A stretch of 23,445 nucleotides of DNA, taken from contig CAYRAG010000029.1 of assembly GCA_964422185.1 (NCBI GenBank), positions 1-23,445 on the forward strand. The letters run 5' to 3'. The notes beneath the pieces are model-generated. The model searched no databases and had not been told where the DNA came from. It saw nothing but the letters and a program-made list of their open reading frames with translations. The translations under genes were made by a program, and so were the position numbers. Below are positions 1-7,882 of the stretch, piece by piece; the first letter of the stretch is position 1, and each line of letters begins with the position of its first letter. The DNA comes from CALXCT01 sp964422185 (GTDB lineage Bacteria; Bacillota; Clostridia; Oscillospirales; Oscillospiraceae).

Positions 1-287
1 GAGATCACCGGGTACTGCCCCATGTATTTCTCACAGAGCTCTTTCTCTTTCGTAATCTCGAGGCCGTCAAAAAGTGTCCTGTCCCCGTCCGGGGAGAAGA
101 AGTACTCCAGCATGCTCATGTTCAGGGTCTTGCCGAAGCGGCGAGGACGGGTGAACAGCGTGACTTTGTCCCCGCGATGGAGCAGCTCCCGGATCAGGCC
201 GGTCTTGTCCACATAGTAGAAGTGGTGAGAGGGAAAATCCCTGAAATCCTCGTACCCGATCGCAAGTCTCTTTTTTCCCTGTGCCAT
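1..287 (-). CDS. AAA-ATPase-like protein, N-terminal part (runs off the window)
   Basis: The first 95 residues resemble the AAA-ATPase-like family (PF09820) that is often found in many copies in gut Clostridia and Bacteroidetes, usually followed by a C-terminal PD-(D/E)XK domain that would lie outside the window. Visible features are the early motif around YVDKTGLIREL, a P-loop-like TRPRRFGKTLNMSML near residue 50, and a following EYFF segment. I chose the ATG at 287 because GGGAGG lies just upstream and the translation fits the family from its first residues. An ATG at 294 is in another frame and gives a composition-biased product. The gene lies 30 bases downstream of hslO on the same strand and may be read with it. 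The cellular role of the family is poorly known; a nuclease or mobile-element link is only a guess. The 3' part is missing. Confidence 0.8.
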   Translation of the reverse strand, partial: MAQGKKRLAIGYEDFRDFPSHHFYYVDKTGLIRELLHRGDKVTLFTRPRRFGKTLNMSMLEYFFSPDGDRTLFDGLEITKEKELCEKYMGQYPVI

Positions 288-317
288 GGTACATACCTCC
301 CTCTCTCCCCGCTGCCG

Positions 318-1196
318 TCACATCCCGGACAGCAGCTGCTCCAGCTCCGGCCGGTCGAAATGGTAGGTTCGGCCGCAGAACTGGCAGGAGATCTCCGCCT
401 CGCCCTCGCGGGCGATCAGATCCTCCATCTCTTTCCGGCCCATGCTGATCAGCGCGGCGCTGACCCGATCCCGGCTGCAGTAGCAGCGGTATTCCACACT
501 CTGCTCCTCCAGAAATTCCAGCGGGAAGCCGGGCAGAACCCGGGCGAGCAGTTCCCGGGGGCCGGCGGTGTCCTGCAGCGCCCGGCTGACCGGGCCGAGG
601 GCGGCCACGCCCTTCTCGATCCGGCTGATACACTCCTCCCCCGCGCCGGGCAGCAGCTGGATGAGATAGCCGCCGGCGGACAGGACGCTCTGATCCGTGT
701 TCAGCAGCACGCCCAGGGCGCAGGCGGTGGGGATCTGCTCGCTCTCCACGAAGTAGGCGGCCAGATCCTCGGCGATCTCGCCGCTGACCAGCTGGACGGT
801 ACCGCCGTAGGGCTCTTTCAGCCCGATGTCTTTCATGACGGTCAGGGTGCCGGAGGTGCCCACCGCGGCGCCCACATCCAGTTTGCCGGGGGATCGCTCC
901 GTAAAGGCAACTGCCGGGTGGGTAACACAGCCCCGGACATTGCCCAGGTGGTCTGAGACGGCGGTGACGGTGCCCAGGGGGCCGCCGCCCTTGATCAGGA
1001 TCGTGACGCTGCCCCGCTCCTCCTTGAGCTGGTTGCCCAGCATGGAGGCGGCCAGCAGCGTGCGGCCGAGGGCGGCCGTGGCAACCGGCAGCAGGTGGTG
1101 GATCTGCCGGGCGTGCTCCACCAGGCCGGCGCCGGAGATGGCGCTGGCTTTCACCAGGCCGTCCGCGGAGATGGCCCGTACTATGGTATCCGGCAT
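318..1196 (-). CDS. hslO: Hsp33 redox-regulated molecular chaperone
   Basis: This 292-residue protein matches Hsp33 in length and layout. Hsp33 is a cytoplasmic holdase that is switched on when oxidation releases zinc from four cysteines near its C-terminus. The four are visible as a CxC pair (C238, C240 in YRCYCSRD) and a CxxC pair (C271, C274 in CQFCGRTY), so the redox switch is complete. The N-terminus (TIVRAISADGLVKA) and the middle stretch (KGGGPLGTVTAVSD) are also typical. The ATG at 1196 has AAGGAG about 12 bases upstream. It follows the methyltransferase gene by 6 bases and is probably the next-to-last cistron of the run of minus-strand genes. Confidence 0.96.
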   Translation of the reverse strand: MPDTIVRAISADGLVKASAISGAGLVEHARQIHHLLPVATAALGRTLLAASMLGNQLKEERGSVTILIKGGGPLGTVTAVSDHLGNVRGCVTHPAVAFTERSPGKLDVGAAVGTSGTLTVMKDIGLKEPYGGTVQLVSGEIAEDLAAYFVESEQIPTACALGVLLNTDQSVLSAGGYLIQLLPGAGEECISRIEKGVAALGPVSRALQDTAGPRELLARVLPGFPLEFLEEQSVEYRCYCSRDRVSAALISMGRKEMEDLIAREGEAEISCQFCGRTYHFDRPELEQLLSGM

Positions 1197-1202
1197 GGCT
1201 GC

Positions 1203-1949
1203 CTATCTCTCCTTTCCCGCGACGAAAAAGATCCGGGTGTCCCTCGGAACCGGTTTGCGCAGCACCCGATCCCCGTACTGGCGGATGCTCCGAAAGCCGG
1301 CCTGGTGCAGAAACTGCGTCAGCTCGGCCGGCGTGTAGGCAAATTCTCTGTGGATCTCCCGGTCCCGGCGCCACAGATTCTGTTCCCGCCGGAACAGATC
1401 CAGACCGTAGAAGCACACCCGGCTGCGCCGGGAGTACTCCACGCGCCAGACACAGAAAAGATCGTCCGTCTCGTCCAGATACACCTGGCCGTCCATGGCG
1501 GCCATGGCTTCCGGCGTGCGGCAGTCGAAGAGGAAGACGCCGCCGGGCGCCAGGAAGGTGTACACCCGCTGGAACGCACGCTGGAGCAGTCTGGGCTTTG
1601 TCACATAGTTCACGCTGTCCAGGCAGCACACGCAGGCGTCCACGGTGCCGTACAGATCCAGCTGATCCATGGACTGCTGGATCAGCACCGGCTTCTCGCC
1701 CCGGACTTTTTCCGCTTTCTCCGCCGCCACGGACAGCATGTCCGCGGACAGATCCGCCCCGATGGTCTCATAGCCCCGCTCCGCCAGCACACAGGTCAGG
1801 GAGGCGGTGCCGCAGGCCAGATCCAGCACGGTGTGCACCGGCCTGCCCGCCCGGGCGAAGTGGCGCTCCAGGTAGTCCGCCAGACCCTCGTAGTCCACAT
1901 CCGCGGTGAGCTGGTCGTAGCTGCGCGCCAGCACGCTGTAGCTGTTCAT
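1203..1949 (-). CDS. Class I SAM-dependent methyltransferase
   Basis: This 248-residue protein has a Rossmann-type SAM-binding start: motif I is VLDLACGTASL at residues 41-51, followed by an acidic residue at the end of strand 2 (GADLSADML) and an aromatic/hydrophobic C-terminal half. It belongs to the broad methyltransferase group (PF13649/PF08241-like) that occurs in Clostridia next to yerC. The substrate cannot be read from the sequence. The ATG overlaps the stop codon of yerC by four bases (ATGA), and the site before it has only a weak Shine-Dalgarno, so translation is probably coupled to yerC. hslO follows after 6 bases. The C-terminus carries an arginine-rich region (RQYGDRVLRKPVPRDTRIFF). 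Confidence 0.88.
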   Translation of the reverse strand: MNSYSVLARSYDQLTADVDYEGLADYLERHFARAGRPVHTVLDLACGTASLTCVLAERGYETIGADLSADMLSVAAEKAEKVRGEKPVLIQQSMDQLDLYGTVDACVCCLDSVNYVTKPRLLQRAFQRVYTFLAPGGVFLFDCRTPEAMAAMDGQVYLDETDDLFCVWRVEYSRRSRVCFYGLDLFRREQNLWRRDREIHREFAYTPAELTQFLHQAGFRSIRQYGDRVLRKPVPRDTRIFFVAGKER

Positions 1950-2248
1950 GGCTGACTCGTCCCGGCATCCCGCAGACGCCTGAGGATGAGGCGGTAGCCG
2001 CCGGCGCCGTAGTGCAGCGCCCGGTTCACCCGGCTGATGGTGGCGCTGGACGCGCCGGTGCGCTCGAGGATCTCATTGTAGATCAGGCCGTCGTCCAGCA
2101 TCTGCGCCACCTGGATGCGCTGCTCCATCGCCTGCAGCTCCCGCACGGAGCACAGATCCTGGAAGAACGCGCGGCACTCGTCCACGCTCTTCAGCTCCAG
2201 GACGGCGCGGTACAGGTCGTCGCTGTCCCATTCCTGCTCATATTTCAA
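1946..2248 (-). CDS. yerC: YerC/YecD-family TrpR-like DNA-binding protein
   Basis: This 100-residue protein matches the YerC/YecD family (a Trp-repressor-like helical fold, TIGR02531). Members are common in Firmicutes, and their regulatory targets are mostly undefined. The C-terminal helix-turn-helix is visible at about residues 54-78 (GLIYNEILERTGASSATIS followed by RVNRALHYG), preceded by the helical segment RELQAMEQRIQVAQML. I take the start as TTG at 2248. It has AGGGGAG seven bases upstream, the family N-terminus MKYEQEW follows directly, and no ATG fits in this frame. The stop overlaps the ATG of the methyltransferase. TrpR binds tryptophan, but nothing here shows that this protein does. 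Confidence 0.9.
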   Translation of the reverse strand: MKYEQEWDSDDLYRAVLELKSVDECRAFFQDLCSVRELQAMEQRIQVAQMLDDGLIYNEILERTGASSATISRVNRALHYGAGGYRLILRRLRDAGTSQP

Positions 2249-2281
2249 TTCCGCTCTCCCCTTCCCCGCGCCCGCGGTCTC

Positions 2282-3277
2282 TCAGCGCGGCTCAGACTCG
2301 TCCCGCTTTCTCCGGCCCATAAGCTCTCCCACCACGGATCGGACATCCCTGCCGTGGTAGAGCACCTGGTAGCACGCCTCGGTGATGGGCATCTCCACCC
2401 CGGCTTTCTGCGCCAGGGTGCGTGCGGTGACGGCGGCGTAGTAGCCCTCCACCACGGCGCCAATCTCCTTTACCGCCTGCTCCACGGGGGTGCCCTGCCC
2501 GATGAGGATCCCGCAGCGCCGGTTGCGGGAGTGCATGGAGGTGCAGGTGACGATGAGATCGCCCACGCCGGCCAGGCCGGCGAAAGTCTCCGCCCGGCCG
2601 CCCATGGCCACGCCCAGCCGGCACATCTCGGCCAGACCCCGGGTCATGAGCATGGCTTTCGTGTTGTCCCCGTAGCCCAGGCCGTCGCAGACGCCGGCGC
2701 ACAGGGCGATGACATTCTTTAGCGCCGCGCAGATCTCCACCCCCACGGGATCCCCGCTGGTGTAGACCCGGAAGCGGTCGTTCATGAACAGATCCTGCAC
2801 CGTCCGGGCGGCCTGCTCGTCCGCGGAGGCGGAGACCACCGCCGTGGGCATCTTTCTGCCCACCTCCTCCGCGTGGCTGGGCCCGGACAGCACCACCACG
2901 GGGCAGCCGGGCGGCACGCAGTCCGCGATGACCTCGCTCAGGCGCTCGGAGGTGTCCCGGTCAATGCCCTTGGAGACGGAGACCAGGAGGGTGCCGGGCT
3001 CCAGCAGCTGCCGCACCCGCTCCGCCGTGGTGCGCACCGCGAACGACGGGGTGGCGAAGACCACCGCCCCGCAGCCCCGGACACAGCCGGTGTCCGCGGT
3101 GAGCTTCAGCCCGTCCGGCAGGGGCACGCCGGGGAGCATGGGGTTTTCATGGGCGGAGGCCATGACCTGGCTCTCCTCCTGCGTATAGGACCAGAGTGTC
3201 ACATCGTGTCCGTTCTCCAGCAGCAGCAGCGCCAGGGCGGTGCCCCAGCCGCCGCTGCCCAGTACCGCGATCTTCAC
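2282..3277 (-). CDS. gpsA: NAD(P)-dependent glycerol-3-phosphate dehydrogenase
   Basis: GpsA reduces dihydroxyacetone phosphate to sn-glycerol-3-phosphate, the backbone for phospholipids. The 331-residue protein shows the dinucleotide-binding GSGGWGTALA at residues 7-16, the GPSHAEEV motif at about 132-139, the catalytic lysine region AALKNVIALCAG with K187, and the C-terminal substrate-binding stretch GLAGVGDLIVTC followed by SRNRRCG. Length is normal for the family. The start is a GTG at 3277, with GGGAGGGG upstream and the nucleotide-binding strand MKIAVLGSGG beginning at once. The gene lies directly downstream of plsY, which uses its product, so the two form a functional pair. The stop is followed after about 30 bases by yerC. 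Confidence 0.97.
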   Translation of the reverse strand: MKIAVLGSGGWGTALALLLLENGHDVTLWSYTQEESQVMASAHENPMLPGVPLPDGLKLTADTGCVRGCGAVVFATPSFAVRTTAERVRQLLEPGTLLVSVSKGIDRDTSERLSEVIADCVPPGCPVVVLSGPSHAEEVGRKMPTAVVSASADEQAARTVQDLFMNDRFRVYTSGDPVGVEICAALKNVIALCAGVCDGLGYGDNTKAMLMTRGLAEMCRLGVAMGGRAETFAGLAGVGDLIVTCTSMHSRNRRCGILIGQGTPVEQAVKEIGAVVEGYYAAVTARTLAQKAGVEMPITEACYQVLYHGRDVRSVVGELMGRRKRDESEPR

Positions 3278-3295
3278 GCCTGCGCCCCTCCCTTA

Positions 3296-3961
3296 CTATG
3301 ACTTTTTATGTAAACTGAATTTGTTCTCCGTGCCGGTGACCAGCCGCTTGATATTCCCCCGGTGCTTCCACAGAATGGATCCCCCGATGAGGATCGCCAG
3401 CACGAGGATGACGGCATCCCGGTAGACAAACCAGGACACGAACGGGAAAGACGCGCCGGCCCAGCAGGAGCCCAGAGAGACATACCGCGTCACCACGGCC
3501 AGCACCAGGAAGCCCAGCCACACCACCGCGGCCACCCGCCAGTCCAGCAGAAACACCGCGGCGCCGCCGGACAGGATGCCCTTGCCGCCCTTGAAGCCGA
3601 ACATCACGGGGTACATATGGCCCAGCAGGCACCACAGGGCGCCCCAGTACCGGCCCAGCACAATGATCATGGCGTCGTCCGCCAGGAGATGGCCGGCCAG
3701 GAAGCCACCCAGGAAAGTGGCCAGCACCGCCTTGAACACATCGGTGAGGATGACCACCAGCGTCAGCGGGCCGCCGAAAGTGCGGAAGAAGTTCGTCAGT
3801 CCGGCGTTCCCGCTGCCGTGCTTGCGCACATCGTCTTTCAGGATGTACTTTGAGACAATCACCGCGCCGTTGAAGCAGCCGCAGAAATAGCTGATCACGA
3901 GGATCAGCAGGGCCGGCGGCACCGCCGCGGCGCCGATCTGCGCCAGTTGCTCCAGTACCAT
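3296..3961 (-). CDS. plsY: Glycerol-3-phosphate acyltransferase PlsY
   Basis: PlsY is an integral membrane enzyme that moves an acyl group from acyl-phosphate to glycerol-3-phosphate, the first acylation step of phospholipid synthesis in Firmicutes. All three family motifs are present in order: GSGNAGLTN from residue 49, GHMYPVMFGFKGGKG at 114-128, and HRGNIKRLVTGTENKF from residue 200. Five or so hydrophobic membrane segments separate them. The protein has 221 residues, slightly longer than many homologues owing to an extended N-terminal hydrophobic segment. The ATG at 3961 has GGGAGG upstream and begins 3 bases after the der stop. gpsA, which supplies its substrate, follows after 18 bases. 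Confidence 0.97.
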   Translation of the reverse strand: MVLEQLAQIGAAAVPPALLILVISYFCGCFNGAVIVSKYILKDDVRKHGSGNAGLTNFFRTFGGPLTLVVILTDVFKAVLATFLGGFLAGHLLADDAMIIVLGRYWGALWCLLGHMYPVMFGFKGGKGILSGGAAVFLLDWRVAAVVWLGFLVLAVVTRYVSLGSCWAGASFPFVSWFVYRDAVILVLAILIGGSILWKHRGNIKRLVTGTENKFSLHKKS

Positions 3962-3964
3962 GGC

Positions 3965-5290
3965 TTATCCCTCCCTGTCTCCCTTCTGCCGGATGGTGAT
4001 CCGGACGGGCGTGCCCTCCAGGCCGAAGGTGGTTCGTATCTGATTTTCCAGGTAGCGCTGGTAGGAAAAGTGGAACAGCTTCGCGTCGTTGCAGAAGCAC
4101 ACAAAGTGGGGCGGCCGGATGCCGGCCTGGGTCATGTAGTAGATCTTCAGCCTCCGCCCCCTGTCCGTGGGCGGCTGCACCCGGGCGGTGGCATCCGCCA
4201 GCACGGAGTTGAGCATGCCGGTGGTGATGCGCAGGGAGGCCTGGTCACTGACATAGTTGATGAGATCAAAGAGCCGGTCCACCCGCTGCCCGGTGAGGGC
4301 GGAGAGGAAGAGGATGGGGGCGTAGGCCATGAACGACAGATCCCGGCGGATCTCCTCGCGCATCCGATCCATGGTCTTCCCGTCTTTCTCCACCGCGTCC
4401 CACTTGTTCACCGCGATAATGCTGGCTTTCCCGGCGTTGTGCGCCATGCCGGCCACTTTCGTGTCCTGCTCCGTGACGCCGTCCCGGGCGTCCAGGAGGA
4501 TGACGCACACCTCGCTGCGCTCAATGGCCATGGTGGAGCGCAGCACGGAGAATTTCTCGATGCGGTCGTCCACCCTGGACTTTCTGCGGATACCCGCGGT
4601 GTCGATAAAGACATATCTGCCCTTTTCGTTCTCAAACGGCGTGTCCACCGCGTCCCGGGTGGTGCCCGCCACTTCGGAGACAATGACCCGCTCCTCGCCC
4701 AGGATGCGGTTGACCAGGGAGGACTTGCCCACATTGGGCCTGCCGATGACGGCGACATGGATCTCCCCGTCGTCCTCCTCCGTCTCATCCTGTTCCGGGA
4801 ACTGCTCGATGCACGCCTGCAGCAGGTCTCCGGTGCCCGTGCCGTGAATGGCGGACACCCCGATGGGATCCCCCAGCCCCAGGTTGTAGAACTCATAGAT
4901 ATCCGGGTTGGCCGGCCCCACCTGATCCATCTTGTTCACCGCCAGCACCACCGGTTTGCCGGAGCGCAGCAGCATGGCCGCCACCTCCTGATCCGTGGCG
5001 GTGACCCCGGTGCGGATGTCGCAGACCAGCACAATCACGGTGGCGTTCTCCATGGCGATCTCCGCCTGGCGGCGCATAAAAGTGAGGATCTCGTCGTCGC
5101 TGTCCGGCTCGATTCCGCCGGTATCCACAAGGTGGAACTCCCGGCCGCCCCACTCGCAGTCCGCGTAGATCCGATCCCGGGTGACGCCGGGGGTGTCCTC
5201 CACAATGGACAGCCGCCGTCCGCACAGCTTGTTAAACAGCATGGACTTGCCCACATTGGGCCGTCCCACAATGGCAACTATCGGTTTCAC
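3965..5290 (-). CDS. der: Ribosome assembly GTPase Der (EngA)
   Basis: Der is an essential tandem-domain GTPase acting in 50S subunit maturation. The 441-residue protein shows two complete G domains. The first has P-loop GRPNVGKS at 9-16, DTGGI at 56-60 and NKMD at 119-122. The second has GRPNVGKS at 183-190, DTAGI at 230-234 and NKWD at 295-298. A KH-like C-terminal domain follows, with the family's basic tail. I chose the GTG at 5290 because GGAAGGAG lies about a dozen bases upstream and MKPIVAIVGRPNVGKS matches the usual N-terminus. A GTG at 5332 would add 14 unmatched residues. It lies between the DUF512 gene and plsY, a classic clostridial arrangement. Confidence 0.97.
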   Translation of the reverse strand: MKPIVAIVGRPNVGKSMLFNKLCGRRLSIVEDTPGVTRDRIYADCEWGGREFHLVDTGGIEPDSDDEILTFMRRQAEIAMENATVIVLVCDIRTGVTATDQEVAAMLLRSGKPVVLAVNKMDQVGPANPDIYEFYNLGLGDPIGVSAIHGTGTGDLLQACIEQFPEQDETEEDDGEIHVAVIGRPNVGKSSLVNRILGEERVIVSEVAGTTRDAVDTPFENEKGRYVFIDTAGIRRKSRVDDRIEKFSVLRSTMAIERSEVCVILLDARDGVTEQDTKVAGMAHNAGKASIIAVNKWDAVEKDGKTMDRMREEIRRDLSFMAYAPILFLSALTGQRVDRLFDLINYVSDQASLRITTGMLNSVLADATARVQPPTDRGRRLKIYYMTQAGIRPPHFVCFCNDAKLFHFSYQRYLENQIRTTFGLEGTPVRITIRQKGDREG

Positions 5291-5335
5291 GCCCGTGTCA
5301 CGCTCCTTCCTGTCCCCGGCCGGGATCCGCACCGC

Positions 5336-6706
5336 TCAGCGGTACCGGAAGTACTCCGCGTCCCCCTCCGGCCGCTCAGGGCCCGCCGCGGGCGGCGGAG
5401 AGAGCCCCAGCATGGCGTCGATGAGGGCGCCGCCGTCCTGCTCCACCGGGATCACCGGCACGCCCAGCGCCCCGCTGGCCTGGGACAGTGTCACATCGTC
5501 CAGGAAGACCTCCTCGCCGGCGCGGAGCATGTTGGCCGGGATGAGCAGCCGCTCTCCCAGATCCCTGCCCCGCAGCTGCCCCATGAGATCCCCGCCGGTC
5601 ACCAGGCCGGACACCGTGATGCTCTCCCCGAAAAACCGGTTTTCAATGGCGTATACGCTGCCGCGCAGCCCGGGGCACCGCCCGGCGGCGCGGCGCGTCA
5701 GCTCCTCCAGAAACGGGGCGGCCGCGGTGCCGGTGGCGATGGCGAACGGGGACGGCGCCGGCGTTCCGGGCTCCAGGCTTTCCAGCGCCAGAGACGCCTC
5801 CCGCTCCAGCAGCCGGAGCATGCCCACGCCGTTTTCCAGCTGGAAGTACTCCTCATATTCCTCATGCGCCGGCAGGGATCGCCCGGCGCTGAGATAGAAC
5901 TCGTCGGAACACCACACCAGCCGCGTGCCGGTCTTCTCCCTGTGATCCCGGGCAAACCCCTCCACCTGATCCAGCAGCGCGGCGGACTCCGCCCCGGTAA
6001 ACGCCCGCAGCGGGTACAGCCCCTCCCGGTACCGGGTCAGACCCACCGGCACCACGGACACGCTGCGCACCGCCGGGTGCAGCTTCGCCAGATCCTCCAG
6101 CGTCCGCTGCAGGTGTGCCCCGTCGTTGATCTCCGGGCAGCACACGATCTGGCAGTTCATGGTGATCCCCGCGCCGGCCAGGCGCTCCATGATCGCCAGG
6201 CACGCGCCCGCGTTCCGGTGTCCCAGCATCTTCTCCCGCAGCTCCGGCTGCGTGGCGTGGACGGAGATATTGATTGGGGACACCCGCAGATCGCAGATGC
6301 GCTGCAGCTCCCGCTCGGAGAGGTTCGTCATGGTGATATAGTTGCCCTGGAGGAAAGACAGTCTGGCGTCGTCATCCTTGAAGTACAGGCTCTCCCGCAT
6401 ACCGGGGGGCATCTGATCCACAAAACAGAAGAGGCAGCGGTTGGCGCAGGTTCTGGCGGCGTCCATCAGGTAGCGGTCAAACTCCAGGCCCGGATCCTCC
6501 CCCTCCTCCTTGCGCACGCGCACGGTGCGCTCCCTGCCGTCTTTCGTGCGCAGGGTGAGGGTCAGGAGGGCGTCATAGGTGTAGTATTTATAGTCCAGCA
6601 CATCCAGGATGGGGTGGCCGTTCACCGCGAGCAGGGACTCCCCCGTGCGGACGCCCGCACGCCTGGCCGGACTGTGCCTGTCCACGCCGGTAATCCTGTT
6701 GGCCAT
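5336..6706 (-). CDS. DUF512 family radical SAM protein with N-terminal PDZ-like domain
   Basis: This 456-residue protein belongs to the DUF512 group of radical SAM-like proteins, widespread in Clostridia next to der and of unknown biochemical function. The N-terminal 75 residues form a PDZ-like module (SPARRAGVRTGESLLAVNG). The cluster-binding motif CANRCLFC follows, with cysteines at 87, 91 and 94 in CX3CX2C spacing, then FVDQMPPGMRESLYFKDDD. The C-terminal DUF512 domain contains the segments VVPVGLTRYREGLYPL and ITVSGLVTGGDL. The ATG at 6706 has GGGAGGGGAG just before it; a longer in-frame opening upstream is composition-biased and contains the likely promoter. It heads the long minus-strand run towards der and plsY. 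Confidence 0.92.
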   Translation of the reverse strand: MANRITGVDRHSPARRAGVRTGESLLAVNGHPILDVLDYKYYTYDALLTLTLRTKDGRERTVRVRKEEGEDPGLEFDRYLMDAARTCANRCLFCFVDQMPPGMRESLYFKDDDARLSFLQGNYITMTNLSERELQRICDLRVSPINISVHATQPELREKMLGHRNAGACLAIMERLAGAGITMNCQIVCCPEINDGAHLQRTLEDLAKLHPAVRSVSVVPVGLTRYREGLYPLRAFTGAESAALLDQVEGFARDHREKTGTRLVWCSDEFYLSAGRSLPAHEEYEEYFQLENGVGMLRLLEREASLALESLEPGTPAPSPFAIATGTAAAPFLEELTRRAAGRCPGLRGSVYAIENRFFGESITVSGLVTGGDLMGQLRGRDLGERLLIPANMLRAGEEVFLDDVTLSQASGALGVPVIPVEQDGGALIDAMLGLSPPPAAGPERPEGDAEYFRYR

Positions 6707-6743
6707 GCGCTCCCCTCCCGGTCGCCCTGATTTGCGATTCAAG

Positions 6744-6772
6744 AGTATACACCATCCCGGAGAAAAAGAAAA
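6744..6772 (-). promoter_or_regulatory. Possible sigma-A promoter for the DUF512-der-plsY-gpsA run
   Basis: Read on the minus strand, a TATACT -10 element lies at 6744-6749, about 40 bases before the DUF512 start. The matching -35 position at 17 bases spacing (6767-6772, TTTTCT) is weak and sits in a pyrimidine-rich tract. The rpmF unit upstream ends in a terminator, so a promoter is expected here. Only the -10 box is convincing. Confidence 0.45.
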
Positions 6773-6840
6773 GAAAAACACTCCGTTTCCCCGCGGATTC
6801 CCGCCTGTCCGGGCTCTGTCCGCGCCGGCATTCCGGGCAA

Positions 6841-6867
6841 AACAAAAAGGAGGCCTCAAGCCTCCTT
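6841..6867 (-). terminator. Rho-independent terminator after rpmF
   Basis: Read on the minus strand, AAGGAGGC, a five-base loop and GCCTCCTT form a perfect 8-bp stem, followed by TTTTTGTTTT-type uridines. It lies about 50 bases after the rpmF stop and separates the yceD-rpmF unit from the DUF512 gene. Confidence 0.85.
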
Positions 6868-6877
6868 CCTGTCTCAC

Positions 6878-6900
6878 ACCGGGCGGGACGCCCGGTTTTT
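6878..6900 (+). terminator. Second hairpin with a plus-strand T tract
   Basis: An ACCGGGCG / CGCCCGGT stem with a three-base loop is followed by Ts on the plus strand. No plus-strand gene ends here, so it may simply be a second hairpin in the rpmF 3' region or block antisense transcription. Its orientation as a terminator is uncertain. Confidence 0.45.
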
Positions 6901-6919
6901 CCCGTCCTGTCCCCGCGCT

Positions 6920-7093
6920 TTAGACGCTGTAGGTGTGTTCCTTATAGTTGCCGCACCCCGGGCACACCCGGTGGGGCACATGCAGCGCGCCGCACTGGGA
7001 ACACTGCACAAGGCCGGGCGCTTTCAGCTTCCATACGGAGCTGCGTCTCTTATCCCTTCTGGCCTTGGATGTCTTATTCTTGGGAACCGCCAT
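6920..7093 (-). CDS. rpmF: 50S ribosomal protein L32 (zinc-ribbon form)
   Basis: This 57-residue protein is L32 of the large ribosomal subunit. It begins MAVPKNKTSKARRDKRRS, the family signature, and carries a zinc ribbon of two CxxC pairs (C31, C34 and C44, C47), so it is the zinc-binding form rather than the cysteine-free paralogue seen under zinc limitation. The ATG at 7093 is preceded by AAGGAGG that overlaps the TAA stop of yceD, only 12 bases away. yceD-rpmF is one of the most conserved bacterial gene pairs. A strong terminator follows. Confidence 0.97.
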   Translation of the reverse strand: MAVPKNKTSKARRDKRRSSVWKLKAPGLVQCSQCGALHVPHRVCPGCGNYKEHTYSV

Positions 7094-7105
7094 GCTGACA
7101 CCTCC

Positions 7106-7654
7106 TTAGGCTTCCTGACCCCGCTGAGGGTCTTCGGCGGAACCGTCCCGGCCGCCGCTGTCTTCCAGCAGCTGCGCAAGCGCCGCCAGTCTCGGATCGA
7201 TCTCCGGTCTGCAGCCGCAGGGCCCCAGATTCAGATCCGCACCGCATCGGGCGCAGAGCCCTTTGCAGTCTTCTTTGCACAGATTTTTCGTGTCCATTCC
7301 GAGAATGAACGCGCTTTGCGCCACCTCGTCCAGATCCAGCTCTGTCCCGTCCAGCAGGACAATCTCGTCCTCGTTCTCCTCATCCTCCAGCTTCGTGGCC
7401 AGCAGGGTGTCCAGGGAGACGGTCTTCTCCCGGACAAACGGCTTTCCGCAGCGGTCGCAGGTGAGATGCAGAGGGGACGACGCCGTACCCTCCAGACAGA
7501 GGGCGCCGGCCATGTTGCGCACGACGCCGGAAACCCGCAGCGGCTCGGCCACGGGCCGGCTCCCGTAGAGCTCCAGCCAGGAGAGATCCATCGCGTAGTC
7601 AAAGGGAATGCTGGCGCCGGGAACCTGAAGTATCTCCTTTAAATCGAGCTTCAT
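7106..7654 (-). CDS. yceD: YceD/DUF177 family 23S rRNA accumulation protein
   Basis: This 182-residue protein is a member of the YceD (DUF177) family, needed in some bacteria and in plastids for normal 23S rRNA accumulation. It shows the central CDRCGKPF pair, an acidic middle segment (KLEDEENEDEIVLLDG), and the C-terminal cysteine-rich signature LCKEDCKGLCARCGADLN. The N-terminus MKLDLKEILQVPG fits the family, and the ATG at 7654 lies about 30 bases after a near-consensus promoter. rpmF follows immediately and its Shine-Dalgarno overlaps this gene's stop, so the two are coexpressed. Confidence 0.93.
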   Translation of the reverse strand: MKLDLKEILQVPGASIPFDYAMDLSWLELYGSRPVAEPLRVSGVVRNMAGALCLEGTASSPLHLTCDRCGKPFVREKTVSLDTLLATKLEDEENEDEIVLLDGTELDLDEVAQSAFILGMDTKNLCKEDCKGLCARCGADLNLGPCGCRPEIDPRLAALAQLLEDSGGRDGSAEDPQRGQEA

Positions 7655-7683
7655 GGCACACCTCGCAAAATCGTACGGCAGAT

Positions 7684-7712
7684 ATTATAGAGATGCCCGG
7701 TGCGTTTGTCAA
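7684..7712 (-). promoter_or_regulatory. Near-consensus sigma-A promoter of yceD-rpmF
   Basis: On the minus strand TTGACA (7707-7712) and TATAAT (7684-7689) are separated by exactly 17 bases, a perfect match to the housekeeping consensus. An A-rich stretch lies upstream of the -35 box and could act as an UP element. This is the strength expected for a ribosomal-protein operon. Confidence 0.93.
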
Positions 7713-7807
7713 ACATTTTCCGCGTTTTCCGCCGTTTTTTTCGGGGATCCGATCCGCAGTTCCGGGCCCCTCCGGCGTGTTTCGCAACGAAAACCGTACT
7801 TTCGCAC

Positions 7808-7840
7808 CCCCGGGCCGCGGGAATCCCGCCAGGCCCGGGG
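7808..7840 (-). terminator. Very stable GC hairpin downstream of the Sel1-repeat gene
   Basis: A 9-bp stem (CCCCGGGCC with GGCCCGGGG) encloses a second 5-bp stem (GCGGG with CCCGC) and a three-base loop. It lies about 45 bases past the stop of the Sel1-repeat gene. There is no clean T run after it on the minus strand, so it may be a weak terminator or a 3' RNA-stabilising structure that separates that gene from yceD. Confidence 0.5.
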
Positions 7841-7882
7841 ATGCGGGCGGGTCAGCGCAGAGCGGCGCGTGATTTCTCCCGC

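Noticed and set aside
67..1629. A minus-strand frame of 520 codons across hslO and the methyltransferase
   Set aside because: It is a shifted frame over genes whose true frames match known families; its product is composition-biased.
5290..5332. GTG at 5332 as the der start
   Set aside because: It adds 14 residues not seen in Der, and the ribosome site lies inside them, before the GTG at 5290.
3947..6730. A plus-strand open frame of about 927 codons antisense to der and the DUF512 gene
   Set aside because: The two genes underneath are certain from their motifs, and the antisense product is His/Arg/Pro-rich with no recognisable domain.
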